Assembly (NCBI GenBank): GCA_016839165.1
Contig: CP069300.1
Span: 5,890,001 to 5,954,000, forward strand
Direction of reading: 5' to 3'
Source of the DNA: Bradyrhizobium sp. PSBB068
GTDB taxonomy: Bacteria; Pseudomonadota; Alphaproteobacteria; Rhizobiales; Xanthobacteraceae
DNA: 64,000 nt
The position numbers and the translations under genes are program-made. Shown piece by piece: positions 8,590 through 17,432 of this stretch (its first letter is position 1; the number at the start of each line of letters is the position of its first letter). The notes under the pieces were generated by a model. It searched no databases and had not been told where the DNA came from. It saw only the letters and a list, made by a program, of their open reading frames with translations.

Positions 8590-10179
8590 GTGGTCAGCGT
8601 GACGTCGGAAGCATTGGCAGGCCGGTCCTTTCAGGGTTCGGCGCAGCGGTCGGCGCGGCCCGATCCCGCCTCGCAGGCGGGGAATGACGGCTTTGCCGCG
8701 CTGGTCGACAGCAACACTGCGTCCACGAGCGACAACAGCCGCCACGACTCCCAGCCGGCGCCCGCACGCAGGTCTGACGATTCGTCTTCGACGACCGACG
8801 CGCGCTCGCGTGACAACAGCAAGGCTCCGGACCCAACGTCACGGGATTCCGGCAATTCGCGCGACGACAACAAGGTCGACAGCAACAGCGACGCACCGCG
8901 CAAGACCAAGTCGAAATCGAAAGCGGACGATCAGAAGTCGAGCAGCGATACGCAACCCGCCGGCGACAAGGCTACGACGCAAGCCGTGCCGCAGCCGGAT
9001 GCATCCAACACGGCAACCGCCGGCGCCGCGCTTGCCGTTCCCGTTGCCGCGGCAACGGCGACCGACCCGACCGCGACGGCGGCTGCGCCATCCAGCCAGC
9101 CGGCCGCACCTCTCGCGATCGCGGCTGCGGCCATCGCGGCAAGCGCGGCGATCACCGGTACCACCACCACCGCCGGCGTCGGAACGCCGGCCGGTGCCGG
9201 CACCGCAACCGCGGCGACCACCGCGGCGAATGCCGACAAGGTCGCCAAGGCGGCCGGCGTCAAGACCGAGGGACAGGTCGCCATCGCCGATGCGGCAACG
9301 GCTGCGGGCGCAGCGACCGCGACCGGCGACGCGACACTCGCCGCCACGGTCGCGGCGGGCACGCCTGCGACCAAGACGACACCGCAAGCCAAGGTGCAGC
9401 TGACCACGAAGGACGCGGTCGCGACGGCACCTGCCGGCCAGGACGCCGCAGCCCAGGGCGGCAACGGCACGGCGCAGGCAGCGCCGACCAACATCGTTCC
9501 CGCCGTCACGCAGCCGGCTGCGGTTGCCGGCAAGGCGAAGGCCGACGCGGACGGCGCAGCCGACGCCATCAAGGCCGACGCGGGCGGCGACGGCAAGGCC
9601 GCGCCGGCGGCCGGCGGCCAGGCCACCGCGCAGGCCCAGCCCACGACGCCCGATCCCGGCGCGCAGGCGGCGAACACACTCCAGCCACAACTCGCCACCC
9701 AGACGACGCCGTCGGCGACCGCGCAATTGACCGTCACCAACGCCGCGCAAAACGCCACGGTGCCGCTCAGCGGGCTTGCGATGCAGATCGCCGCCTCCGC
9801 CAAGAGCGGCAAGAGCCGCTTCGAGATCCGGCTCGACCCCGCCGAGCTCGGCCGCATCGATGTCCGCATCGATGTCGACCGCAATGGCCAGGTGACCTCG
9901 CATCTCACCGTCGAGCGCCCGGAAACGCTGTCGATGCTGCGCCAGGACGCCAACCAGCTGCAGCGCGCGCTCGACAATGCCGGCCTGTCGACCGGCAATG
10001 GTGGATTGCAGTTCAGCCTGCGCGACCAGTCGCAGTCGGGCCAGAACAACAACGGCCAGTCCAATCCGAACGCCCATCGTTTGATCGTCGCCGAGGAGGA
10101 CAGCGTCCCCGCCGCAGCGGCCGGCCGTTCCTACGGCCGCGCAACCGGCGCCCTCGGCGGCGTCGATATCAGAGTGTAA
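8590..10179 (+). CDS. fliK: Flagellar hook-length control protein FliK
   Basis: 529-aa FliK, the molecular ruler exported through the flagellar type III apparatus that switches substrate specificity when the hook is complete. A long Ala/Thr/Asp-rich, disordered N-terminal ruler (about 1-390) is followed by the globular C-terminal domain with [17 protein letters not shown] and [15 protein letters not shown], characteristic of the Flg_hook domain. GTG 8590 is chosen because GAGGG ends 6 nt upstream and because an upstream in-frame TTG at 8536 lies inside the sigma-54 promoter. flgD follows, its ribosome site overlapping the fliK stop codon. Confidence 0.92.
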   Translation: MVSVTSEALAGRSFQGSAQRSARPDPASQAGNDGFAALVDSNTASTSDNSRHDSQPAPARRSDDSSSTTDARSRDNSKAPDPTSRDSGNSRDDNKVDSNSDAPRKTKSKSKADDQKSSSDTQPAGDKATTQAVPQPDASNTATAGAALAVPVAAATATDPTATAAAPSSQPAAPLAIAAAAIAASAAITGTTTTAGVGTPAGAGTATAATTAANADKVAKAAGVKTEGQVAIADAATAAGAATATGDATLAATVAAGTPATKTTPQAKVQLTTKDAVATAPAGQDAAAQGGNGTAQAAPTNIVPAVTQPAAVAGKAKADADGAADAIKADAGGDGKAAPAAGGQATAQAQPTTPDPGAQAANTLQPQLATQTTPSATAQLTVTNAAQNATVPLSGLAMQIAASAKSGKSRFEIRLDPAELGRIDVRIDVDRNGQVTSHLTVERPETLSMLRQDANQLQRALDNAGLSTGNGGLQFSLRDQSQSGQNNNGQSNPNAHRLIVAEEDSVPAAAAGRSYGRATGALGGVDIRV

Positions 10180-10189
10180 GGAGTTCACC

Positions 10190-10912
10190 ATGGCAGTCGA
10201 TGCAACCATGCCGACACCGGTCGTCTCCGGAAAGGCCAACAACAGTGGCGCGAGCTCCGGAAGCAGCGGCACCGGCACCGGCATGACGACCTCGTCGCAG
10301 GGTATCGCCGACAACTTCCAGACCTTCCTGACGCTGCTGACCACACAGTTGCAGCACCAGAACCCGCTCGATCCGCTCGACACCAACCAGTTCACCCAGC
10401 AGCTCGTGCAGTTCGCCGGTGTCGAGCAGCAGTTGAAGTCCAACGATCAGCTCAAGCAGCTGATCGCGATCGAGAAGAGCGCGCAGTCGACCCAGGCGCT
10501 GGTCTATGTCGGCAACACGGTGGCGGTCGACGGCAGCAAGACGCAGTTCAACAAATCAGCGACCTGGAATCTGGTGTCGCCGCAAGCCACCAGCGCCACC
10601 ATCACGATCACGAGCGCGACCGGCCAGACCGCCTATTCCGGCAATTTCAACCTGAAGCAGGGCAACGCCAGCTTCGTCTGGGACGGCAAGGGCAATGACG
10701 GCACGCAATGGCCGGCCGGCACCTACACGCTGACCGCGACCGGCAAGGATTCCAAGGGCAACGACCTGGCCATCTCGACCGAGATTCAGGGGATGGTCGA
10801 CTCCGTCGATCTCACCGCCTCCCCGCCGCTGCTCTCGATCGGCGGCCAGACCTACACCACCGACAAGGTCAAGCGCGTGGTGCGCGGCACGACCGGCGGC
10901 AGCGGTAGCTAA
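10190..10912 (+). CDS. flgD: Flagellar hook-capping scaffold protein FlgD
   Basis: 240-aa FlgD, the cap that guides FlgE polymerisation into the hook. The N-terminal signature FLTLLTTQLQHQNPLDPLD (about 45-63) is the strongest FlgD hallmark; the C-terminal half contains the Ig-like/tudor region with FVWDGKGNDGTQWPAGTYTL. TAAGGAG at 10177-10183 includes the fliK stop, so the genes are coupled. flgE is not downstream here, which differs from many flagellar clusters. Confidence 0.96.
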   Translation: MAVDATMPTPVVSGKANNSGASSGSSGTGTGMTTSSQGIADNFQTFLTLLTTQLQHQNPLDPLDTNQFTQQLVQFAGVEQQLKSNDQLKQLIAIEKSAQSTQALVYVGNTVAVDGSKTQFNKSATWNLVSPQATSATITITSATGQTAYSGNFNLKQGNASFVWDGKGNDGTQWPAGTYTLTATGKDSKGNDLAISTEIQGMVDSVDLTASPPLLSIGGQTYTTDKVKRVVRGTTGGSGS

Positions 10913-11317
10913 GAAGTCAAGGCTTCGCTGCATCCTGCCGATCGGACCCTGAGTTTCGCGAAAGCTGCACGCGCGCCTTGAGCGTCGCGTACGCCACATA
11001 CATCGCTGTCGTCCCTGCGGAAGCACACGACTTCACCGTCCGCCGCATGCGCACTCGTCAGTTGCGCAATCGGCGTCCACCGCATCTCACCATCTCACCG
11101 CAACACTCCTGACGATGCGCAGCACCCCTCGGGTGAGACGGAGCAACCACACATCGCGCTCGATTTCTGATAAAGAGAAATAGATTTCGGGCAAATCAGT
11201 GCCACGGCTCGTTGAACCCGGCATCTGCCCAAGCAGTCAACAGACACAATCAGCAACAAAATTAATTCCATGTAAGCTGCCTGTAAGCAAGCCGGCGTTA
11301 TCTTTTGTGTACCGCGC
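10913..11317. other. Intergenic region after flgD
   Basis: About 400 bases with lower GC toward 11150-11300. No supported gene, tRNA or clear terminator seen; short frames lack ribosome sites. Confidence 0.5.
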
Positions 11318-11575
11318 TTGAGCGTCGATTCTGCCCCTAAACTTCGCAGCAGCTACAGGCTGGTCCCCTCGACCACCGGCAAGAGTAAGCTCGTGACCCC
11401 GACACGCCCCACCCCACCAGAACTCGCCCAGGGCTCCCGCCAGCCCGCGGCAGCGATCCATCCTCAGCTCGCCGAGACGATGGCCGAGAATGCGCGCCTC
11501 AAGACAATCGCCATCAACGTCATGCTCGAGATCGCGGCGCTCCGGGAGCGGCTGCCGCCGGCCGCCGGCGAGTAA
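11318..11575 (+). CDS. Hypothetical protein, 60-85 aa
   Basis: The frame is open from a TTG at 11318; GTG at 11393 (MTPTRPTPPELAQG, 60 aa) is a more natural start. The C-terminal part HPQLAETMAENARLKTIAINVMLEIAALRERL looks like one or two amphipathic helices that could form a coiled coil. I do not recognise a family. Neither start has a strong ribosome site, so the gene is uncertain. Confidence 0.35.
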   Translation: MSVDSAPKLRSSYRLVPSTTGKSKLVTPTRPTPPELAQGSRQPAAAIHPQLAETMAENARLKTIAINVMLEIAALRERLPPAAGE

Positions 11576-11913
11576 GAGCGCAGCCGGGATTTCGGGGCAG
11601 CCGCCCGATGCGTATCCCGACAATTTGCAGCGATCCGTAATCTGGTTGCACATTCATCTCGTTTGGGCAGAGCGGATGCCCTGACCGCCAGCCAAGAGAA
11701 ATTTGCATCCCGAACTGCCGGCAGCGCTGATCGCAAGGCCGGCCGGTTCGGCGTCCATGCCTGGCGGCTTCAGGAAACAGTAAGCATCTCTGCGGAGAAA
11801 CCGGCCGCAACGAGCGGGCGGCGTCGCCGTGTCAGCTGTGCGTAAGTGAGCGTCCGTACCATCCGGAGCTCGATACCTCCATCGCAGTTTCAGAAACCTG
11901 TTAGAGCCACACC
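11576..11913. other. Intergenic region without a supported gene
   Basis: 338 bases. Frames on both strands are open but short and lack initiation signals. It contains the promoter region of the small membrane ORF at 11914, with no recognisable motif. Confidence 0.4.
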
Positions 11914-12093
11914 ATGTTTCCTCGGATATTGGGTAGTATTTGCATGGCGGCTGCATCGCTTCCAATCGCCATCCATTTGAAATTCGCCGTTTGGGAAGTC
12001 TGGTCGCTCGCGTTCCTCGTCGGGATCGGTGTTTATCTGCTTGGCGCTGAGCGGCAAGTGATCCGGCACGACGAACCACACCCCGGCGCCTAG
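11914..12093 (+). CDS. Small membrane protein, 59 aa
   Basis: ATG 11914 encodes MFPRILGSICMAAASLPIAI followed by a second hydrophobic stretch VWSLAFLVGIGVYLLG, so two transmembrane helices, and a short charged cytoplasmic tail with two histidines. The ribosome site is weak (TTAGAG). Composition is that of a true membrane protein rather than random frame. Family not recognised. Confidence 0.45.
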   Translation: MFPRILGSICMAAASLPIAIHLKFAVWEVWSLAFLVGIGVYLLGAERQVIRHDEPHPGA

Positions 12094-12290
12094 CGACCCA
12101 TCCCGGATTGGTCACCCGCGGGGCCGCGCGCATCGAGGCCCACCGTCATCATCTGCTCGCTTGATGAAAATTTGAATCGTGCCGCACATCGGCTGTTTGC
12201 CACGTTCGGGCACAAGCGCGCGCGCGACGCAACCAATCCGTTCAAACCACGGTTTTTGCTCCGGTTAGACGCAACACGGAGGCAAACCAC

Positions 12291-13925
12291 ATGAGCGACC
12301 CGAATGCGTATGCTGATCAATATTTGGCCATGGGACAGGGCACGGCTCCCGGAGACTCCTCGTCCGGATCAGGCAGCTCCGGATCATCAGGACAATCGGC
12401 AGACGGCGGCGGCGCGGATGCAGGAGGCGGTGGCTCGGCGTCGGGCGGCATGACGGGATCACCGGGTTCCGGCGCCTCGGGCGGAGGCTCCTCGGGTGCG
12501 GGAGCTTCAGGCTCGGGTAGCTCAGGTGGCGGCACTTCAAGCGGGGGAAGTTCTGGTGGCGGCAGCTCAGGCGGCGGCTCGTCGGGCGGTGGCGCTTCGG
12601 GCGGTAGCGGCTCGGGTGGCGGCAACACCTCTTCAGGCGGCGGCAGCTCCAGCGGCGGAGGTTCCGGAAGCGGCGGATCACCGGGCCCCGGCAATGGCCT
12701 GATGCTCGCCGGACAGCACGGGCTGCTCCAGCCGGTGCTGAACCCGGTCAACGCGGCCGCGTCCAACGCAGCCGGTCTGCTCACCACGATCGGGCAGCAG
12801 GCGGGACTGGACGGCACGGGCCACGCCATCACCGGCCTCGCCGGCACGGTCGGACTCGGACAGCTCGGCGCCACCCCCGCTGCCGACGGCCATTCCAATC
12901 TCCTGACCGACCTGCTCAACACGCCCGGCGACGTCCTGGCAGGTCACACCTCCGACGCCGTGACGAATCTGGGCGCCGACCTCACCGATACCGTGAATGC
13001 GATCGGCGCGCTGCCGGCCGGTCTCGGCCAAGGCAACGGCCTGGTGCTCGCCGGACAGCACGGATTGCTGCAACCGGTGCTGAACGCGGTCAACGCCGGC
13101 GCGTCCGACGCAAGCGGTCTTCTCACGACGATCGGGCATGAGGCGGGCCTCGACAACGCGGTTCACGCCGTCACCAATCTCGCCGGCACGGTCGGGCTCG
13201 GACAACTCGGCGCTCCGCCCGCTGCCGACGGGCACAGCAATCTCTTGACCGATCTGCTCAACACGCCCGGCGACGTCCTCGCAGGCCATGCGACCGATGC
13301 GGTGACGCATCTCGGCGCCGATCTCACCGATACCGTGCACGCAGTCGATGCCGTGCCGGCCAATTTGTTGACCGGTGTTGTCAGTGGAAAGGACGACCCG
13401 ACCAATCCCGTCGACAATCTGATCCAGGCTGTCGGCCACGACCTGCAGAGCCTGCCGCTGGTGACGGCGAATGGCGGGAACAATGCCGGCGACGGCGGAC
13501 TGCTCGGCGGAATCGTCGGCAGCCTCGGCAACCCGAACAGCGGCCATCTCGTCACTCTCGACGTCGGTCCGACGCAACCGAACGGACAGGCGATCGATAT
13601 CCTTGCCGCGCCGACCTCAGGCGATCATCACACCGTCGAGGTCAACGCCGTCGATGTCGGTGCGAACGGACCGCATCTGCTCGATCTCGGCGCGCTGACC
13701 GGCACGAATGGTCCGCTCAGCATTCCATCGCTCGGCGGAGCCGGCGCGGACGGGTTGGTCGGCAACCTGCTCGGCGGACTCAATCTCAGCCATGCGCTGG
13801 CCGGCAACGTTGCCTCCGGCAATACCGCGAACGCGCCGGTCGATGTCGATGCGGTCGTCCATGACCTGATCCCGCTCACGGGTGACCACGGCATTCTCAA
13901 CAGCCATGGTGCGCATATCTTATAG
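12291..13925 (+). CDS. Gly/Ser-rich protein with a 114-residue tandem duplication
   Basis: 544 aa. Residues about 20-132 are almost pure Gly/Ser (Gly-Gly-Ser type linker). Then come two 114-residue repeats (134-247 and 248-361), each containing LAGQHGLLQPVLN, AGTVGLGQLG and NLLTDLLNTPGDVLAGH. The C-terminal part (about 380-544) is non-repetitive, with alternating hydrophobic and polar residues, and ends HGILNSHGAHIL. There is no Sec signal, so if exported it would use another route such as type I secretion; that is inference. ATG 12291 follows ACGGAGG 8 nt upstream. Family not recognised beyond Bradyrhizobium-like low-complexity proteins. Confidence 0.8.
   Translation: MSDPNAYADQYLAMGQGTAPGDSSSGSGSSGSSGQSADGGGADAGGGGSASGGMTGSPGSGASGGGSSGAGASGSGSSGGGTSSGGSSGGGSSGGGSSGGGASGGSGSGGGNTSSGGGSSSGGGSGSGGSPGPGNGLMLAGQHGLLQPVLNPVNAAASNAAGLLTTIGQQAGLDGTGHAITGLAGTVGLGQLGATPAADGHSNLLTDLLNTPGDVLAGHTSDAVTNLGADLTDTVNAIGALPAGLGQGNGLVLAGQHGLLQPVLNAVNAGASDASGLLTTIGHEAGLDNAVHAVTNLAGTVGLGQLGAPPAADGHSNLLTDLLNTPGDVLAGHATDAVTHLGADLTDTVHAVDAVPANLLTGVVSGKDDPTNPVDNLIQAVGHDLQSLPLVTANGGNNAGDGGLLGGIVGSLGNPNSGHLVTLDVGPTQPNGQAIDILAAPTSGDHHTVEVNAVDVGANGPHLLDLGALTGTNGPLSIPSLGGAGADGLVGNLLGGLNLSHALAGNVASGNTANAPVDVDAVVHDLIPLTGDHGILNSHGAHIL
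12690..13373 (+). repeat. 342-bp in-frame tandem duplication
   Basis: Unit 1 is 12690-13031 and unit 2 is 13032-13373, an exact 342-bp (114-codon) period. The units are highly similar at DNA level, with scattered differences, so the duplication is relatively recent. Confidence 0.85.
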
Positions 13926-13936
13926 AGCGCATGCCA

Positions 13937-13973
13937 AGCGGCCCTGGGAACGCTCAGCGTTGCCAGGGCCGCT
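13937..13973 (+). terminator. Hairpin terminator after the tandem-repeat gene
   Basis: Perfect 11-bp stem AGCGGCCCTGG (13937-13947) / CCAGGGCCGCT (13963-13973), extended inside by AACGC/GCGTT. Followed by GTGTTATTG, a weak T tract. It lies between convergent genes and may serve both. Confidence 0.7.
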
Positions 13974-14003
13974 GTGTTATTGATGCGTGGAGGGAGCTGG
14001 CAC

Positions 14004-14783
14004 TCACTCCGGCCGTCCTGCGGCGTCGAGGATCAGCCGCGCGATCGGGTCGGGCTGCGAGATCAGCGCGAGGTGACTGGCCTTCAGCTCGATCGTGGTG
14101 GCGCCCATCCGCTTCGCCATGAAGCGTTCGAGATCCGGATTGATGGTGCGGTCCTCGGTCGAGACCGCGTAATAGCTCGGCTTGCTGCGCCAGGCCGCTT
14201 GGCTGGTCCTGCCAGTAAGCAGTTGCTTGTGGAACGGCTGCTGCACGGCGTAGAGCACCTTCGCCTTGGCTTCCGGCAGGTCGCCGGCGAAATCGCGCAG
14301 GAACGCGGCTTCGCTCAACCGGCCCTCGTCGCCGTCGAACACGATGCCGGCGCTCGCCGGCGGCGTCGGATAGGTTTTCGCCAATGCGGTGTAGTCCTCA
14401 TCCGCATCGGGCGCGCGCGCGGCGACATAGACCAGCGCCGAAACGTTCGGATGCACACCGGCTTCGGTGACGATCATGCCGGAGAAGGAATGGCCGACCA
14501 GAACGGTCGGGCCATCCTGGCGATCGAGCACGTGCTGCGCCGAGGCGACCGCCTCCGGCAGCGTGGTCAACGGATTCTGCACGGACGTCACGTTGAGCCC
14601 GGCGGCCTGCAGGCGCGGAATGACCTCGGACCAGCACGAGCCGTCGGCGAACAGGCCGTGCACCAGCACGACATTGCGCGCCTGCACCGGCAGCGTGGGT
14701 GCGGCAAAACCGCGCGAGGACACCAGTGAAGCTGCCGCACCGGCAAGCAGGGCGGTCGAGAAAGCGCGTCTGTTCATCATCAT
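14004..14783 (-). CDS. Tat-exported alpha/beta hydrolase
   Basis: 259 aa. The N-terminus MMMNRRAFSTALLAGAAASL has the RR-x-F twin-arginine pattern and ends near GFAA. The fold is alpha/beta hydrolase: NVVLVHGLFADGSCW (oxyanion region), nucleophile elbow GHSFSG, and a late ELKASHLALIS supplying the catalytic His. These features match the small esterase group often annotated as salicylate-esterase-like or chloroperoxidase-like. The substrate cannot be told from sequence. Start is any of three consecutive ATGs (14783-14775). Confidence 0.8.
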   Translation of the reverse strand: MMMNRRAFSTALLAGAAASLVSSRGFAAPTLPVQARNVVLVHGLFADGSCWSEVIPRLQAAGLNVTSVQNPLTTLPEAVASAQHVLDRQDGPTVLVGHSFSGMIVTEAGVHPNVSALVYVAARAPDADEDYTALAKTYPTPPASAGIVFDGDEGRLSEAAFLRDFAGDLPEAKAKVLYAVQQPFHKQLLTGRTSQAAWRSKPSYYAVSTEDRTINPDLERFMAKRMGATTIELKASHLALISQPDPIARLILDAAGRPE

Positions 14784-14997
14784 GACAAGGACCCGAATGG
14801 GAGGATTGGCGATGCGCGCCGATCTGCGGCGAGCAGACAATCATTCCTACGCAGGCAACCGCGCGCGGTTACGCGCGGCGTCGCTCCGAGTGCGGAGATC
14901 AAGGATAGTTGAAGAGGCGGGAACCACGACGATCGTTCACGTTCGGCGGGGCGAGATTGTGGAAGCGAGCTTCCGATCGAGCATCTCGCCCGGGGCC

Positions 14998-15150
14998 ACC
15001 CCTCTCCCCAACCCTCCCCCGCAAGGGGGGAGTGAGCCTGACTGGTGTGCTCACCTCACTTGGCGCGAGTCATTACACGTCAGATTTGTGAGGGACGTAC
15101 CGGCGGGCGGGTTCCCTCCCCCCTTGCGGGGGAGGGTTAGGGAGAGGGGT
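14998..15150. repeat. Inverted repeat pair, about 35-bp arms
   Basis: Arms 14998-15032 and 15116-15150 are near-perfect reverse complements of a CTCTCCC/AACCCTCCCCCGC/AAGGGGGGA type element, each arm itself partly palindromic, separated by about 83 bases. This is the kind of extragenic palindrome widespread in Bradyrhizobium and related genomes. It lies upstream of sciP with no gene inside. Confidence 0.8.
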
Positions 15151-15353
15151 ACCGCTTGCTCCGTTGCCCGACGAAACCCTGCGAAGCCGCCTGTCCAGCA
15201 GCCGATCCGCTCCCTCGCCGTCCCCTTCCCGGCCACCTGTTCCCGGCCGTTCCAACGAGATTCGTATTGAACGCTTGGGCTTAGGCAAATTTTAAACCGG
15301 GAGGCGTAGGTTACCAATCGCGAGTTCAGTGGTTGAGAGTTTGTGAGTACACC

Positions 15354-15629
15354 ATGACAGAACCCCATCGCCCGAGGGTGAAATACGTCATCGGGCCTGA
15401 CGGCAGCCCGTTAACGATTGCGGATTTGCCGGCCCCCGGTACCAAACGGTGGGTCATCCGCCGCAAGGCCGAAGTCGTCGCTGCGGTCCGCGGCGGCCTG
15501 CTCTCCCTCGAGGAGGCCTGCAGCCGCTATACGCTGACCGTCGATGAATTCCTTTCCTGGCAGTTCTCGATCGACCAGCATGGTCTGGCCGGACTGCGCA
15601 CCACACGTATCCAGCAATACCGGCAGTAA
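15354..15629 (+). CDS. sciP: CtrA inhibitor SciP (DUF1153)
   Basis: 91 aa, starts MTEPHRPRVKYVIGPDGSPL, continues LTIADLP and RRKAEVVAAVRGGLLSLEEA with a helix-turn-helix ending EFLSWQ. In Caulobacter SciP binds CtrA or its DNA in G1 cells and blocks CtrA-driven transcription, including early flagellar genes. ATG 15354 is chosen over the upstream in-frame start at 15333, since homologs begin at MTE. It has its own strong terminator and stands just before the fliF operon, whose upstream DNA has a CtrA-like site, so regulator and probable target are neighbours. Confidence 0.93.
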   Translation: MTEPHRPRVKYVIGPDGSPLTIADLPAPGTKRWVIRRKAEVVAAVRGGLLSLEEACSRYTLTVDEFLSWQFSIDQHGLAGLRTTRIQQYRQ

Positions 15630-15656
15630 CCCTGCCAATATCCGTGGCATTTGACG

Positions 15657-15690
15657 AAAACCGGCCTCGCTCTGCGAAGCCGGTTTTTTT
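15657..15690 (+). terminator. Rho-independent terminator of sciP
   Basis: AAAACCGGC-cTCGC / GCGAaGCCGGTTTT hairpin followed by a run of seven T (15684-15690), a textbook terminator 28 bases past the sciP stop. Confidence 0.93.
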
Positions 15691-15715
15691 CATGTCCGCG
15701 TTTTTGCCGCGGTTC

Positions 15716-15733
15716 TTAACCTTCGTTAACCAT
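15716..15733 (+). promoter_or_regulatory. CtrA-like binding site upstream of fliF
   Basis: TTAACCTTCGTTAACCAT contains two TTAA half-sites separated by 6 nt; the second extends to the CtrA-preferred TTAACCAT. The standard spacing is 7, so it is near- but not full-consensus. It ends 69 bases before the fliF start, a promoter-proximal location. Confidence 0.5.
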
Positions 15734-15802
15734 ATGGAAACCATACCCTAGGCAATATTTGCCCAGTCGGACCCACGCGGGCCGAATCCCTGGGGGCCGT
15801 TG

Positions 15803-17431
15803 GTGCAAAGTCTGGTTGCTTTCCTGAGAGGTCTTGGTGCGGCCCGCCTCGCGGCCATGGTTGCGGTCACTGCGGCCCTGATCGGCTTCTTCGCGTTCGT
15901 CATCATGCGCGTCACCACGCCGCAGATGACCACCCTGTTCACCGACCTGTCGACCGAGGATTCCTCGGCCATCATCAAGGAGCTGGAGCGCCAGGCGATC
16001 CCGTTCGAACTGCGCAATGACGGCGCCGCGATCATGGTGCCGAAGGACAAGGTGACGCGGCTCAGGATGAAGCTCGCCGAGGGCGGCATGCCCAAGGGCG
16101 GCGGCGTCGGCTACGAGATCTTCGACAAGTCGGACGCGCTGGGCACCACGAGCTTCGTCCAGAACATCAATCATCTGCGCGCGCTGGAGGGCGAGCTCGC
16201 CCGCACCATCCGCGCCATCGACCGCGTCCAGGCCGCGCGCGTCCACCTCGTGCTGCCGGAAAAGCCGCTGTTCTCGCGCGAGACGCCGGAGCCCTCGGCC
16301 TCGATCGTGCTGCGGGTGCGCGGCGCGCTGGAGCAGCAGCAGATCCGCGCGATCCGCCATGTCGTCGCCTCCGCGGTCAACGGGCTGAAGCCGCAACGGG
16401 TCTCGATCGTCGACGAAGCCGGCCAGCTGCTCGCCGACGGCGCCCAATCCGACGCCGATGCCGCTGTTGGCGACGAGCGCCGCGCCGCCTTCGAGAAGCG
16501 GATGCGCAAGCAGGTCGAGGACATCGTCTCCTCGGTGGTCGGCGCCGGCCGCGCCCGCGTCCAGCTCTCCGCCGACTTCGACTACAACAAGATCACCCAG
16601 ACCTCGGACAAGTTCGACCCCGAAGGCCGCGTGCTGCGCTCGACCCAGACCCGCGAGGAATCGAGCCTCACCGCCGACAATTCCGGCCAGGTCACCGTCG
16701 CCAACGAGCTGCCGGGCAGCCAGAACCAGGACAACGCCGCCCGCGCCCGCGACCAGAGCAAGAAGAGCGAGGAGACCAACAATTACGAGATCTCCCGCAC
16801 CACCAAGACCGAGGTGACCGAGGCCGGCCGCGTCAACCGCATCTCGGTCGCGGTGCTGGTCGACGGCGCCTACGCCAAGAACGAAAAAGGCGAGATGGTC
16901 TACCAGGACCGCACCAAGGAGCAGCTCGACCGCATCGCCGCCCTGGTCCGTTCCGCGATCGGCTTCGACCAGAAGCGCGGCGACCAGGTCGAGGTCGTCA
17001 ACCTCCGCTTCGCCGAGCCGCCCGCCTCGCAGCCGATCAGCGAGCCGACCGGCCTGCTCGGCATGCTGCAATTCACCAAGGATGACGTGATGTACGTCAT
17101 CGAGCTCGGCGTCATGATGATGCTGGGCCTGGTGGTGCTGTTCATGGTGGTGCGTCCGCTGGTCAAGCGCATCGTCGCGGCCGACGCCATTCCGTCGCTC
17201 GCCGGCGGCGGCCTGCCTGCGCTCGCCGAAGCCCATGCCGAGAGCGCCGGGGCGACCGGCCAGGCGCTGATCCCGAGCGGCAGCGGCACGGCGCAGTTGA
17301 TCGACGTGGCCCAGATCCAGGGCCAGGTGCACGCCCAGGCCGTGCACCGGGTCGGCGAGCTCGCCGAGCGCAATCCGAACGAGACCGTCTCCATCGTCCG
17401 TCAATGGCTGAGCGAGCCGGTAGAGAACTGA
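15803..17431 (+). CDS. fliF: Flagellar MS-ring protein FliF
   Basis: 542-aa inner-membrane protein that forms the MS ring, the base of the flagellum and housing of the export gate. N-terminal transmembrane helix about 17-38 ([18 protein letters not shown]), ring-building motifs through [22 protein letters not shown] and ARVHLVLP, a second transmembrane helix about 430-455 ([19 protein letters not shown]), and the C-terminal FliG-binding tail [23 protein letters not shown] 15803 (spacing 6 from GGGGG) is preferred; TTG 15800 is adjacent. First gene of the fliF-fliG-fliH-fliN-flbD operon. Confidence 0.96.
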   Translation: MQSLVAFLRGLGAARLAAMVAVTAALIGFFAFVIMRVTTPQMTTLFTDLSTEDSSAIIKELERQAIPFELRNDGAAIMVPKDKVTRLRMKLAEGGMPKGGGVGYEIFDKSDALGTTSFVQNINHLRALEGELARTIRAIDRVQAARVHLVLPEKPLFSRETPEPSASIVLRVRGALEQQQIRAIRHVVASAVNGLKPQRVSIVDEAGQLLADGAQSDADAAVGDERRAAFEKRMRKQVEDIVSSVVGAGRARVQLSADFDYNKITQTSDKFDPEGRVLRSTQTREESSLTADNSGQVTVANELPGSQNQDNAARARDQSKKSEETNNYEISRTTKTEVTEAGRVNRISVAVLVDGAYAKNEKGEMVYQDRTKEQLDRIAALVRSAIGFDQKRGDQVEVVNLRFAEPPASQPISEPTGLLGMLQFTKDDVMYVIELGVMMMLGLVVLFMVVRPLVKRIVAADAIPSLAGGGLPALAEAHAESAGATGQALIPSGSGTAQLIDVAQIQGQVHAQAVHRVGELAERNPNETVSIVRQWLSEPVEN

Positions 17432-17432
17432 C

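Noticed and set aside
8839..10443. Long minus-strand frames opposite fliK
   Set aside because: They are artefacts of the Ala/Thr/Pro codon-rich fliK sequence; the FliK C-terminal domain reads clearly on the plus strand.
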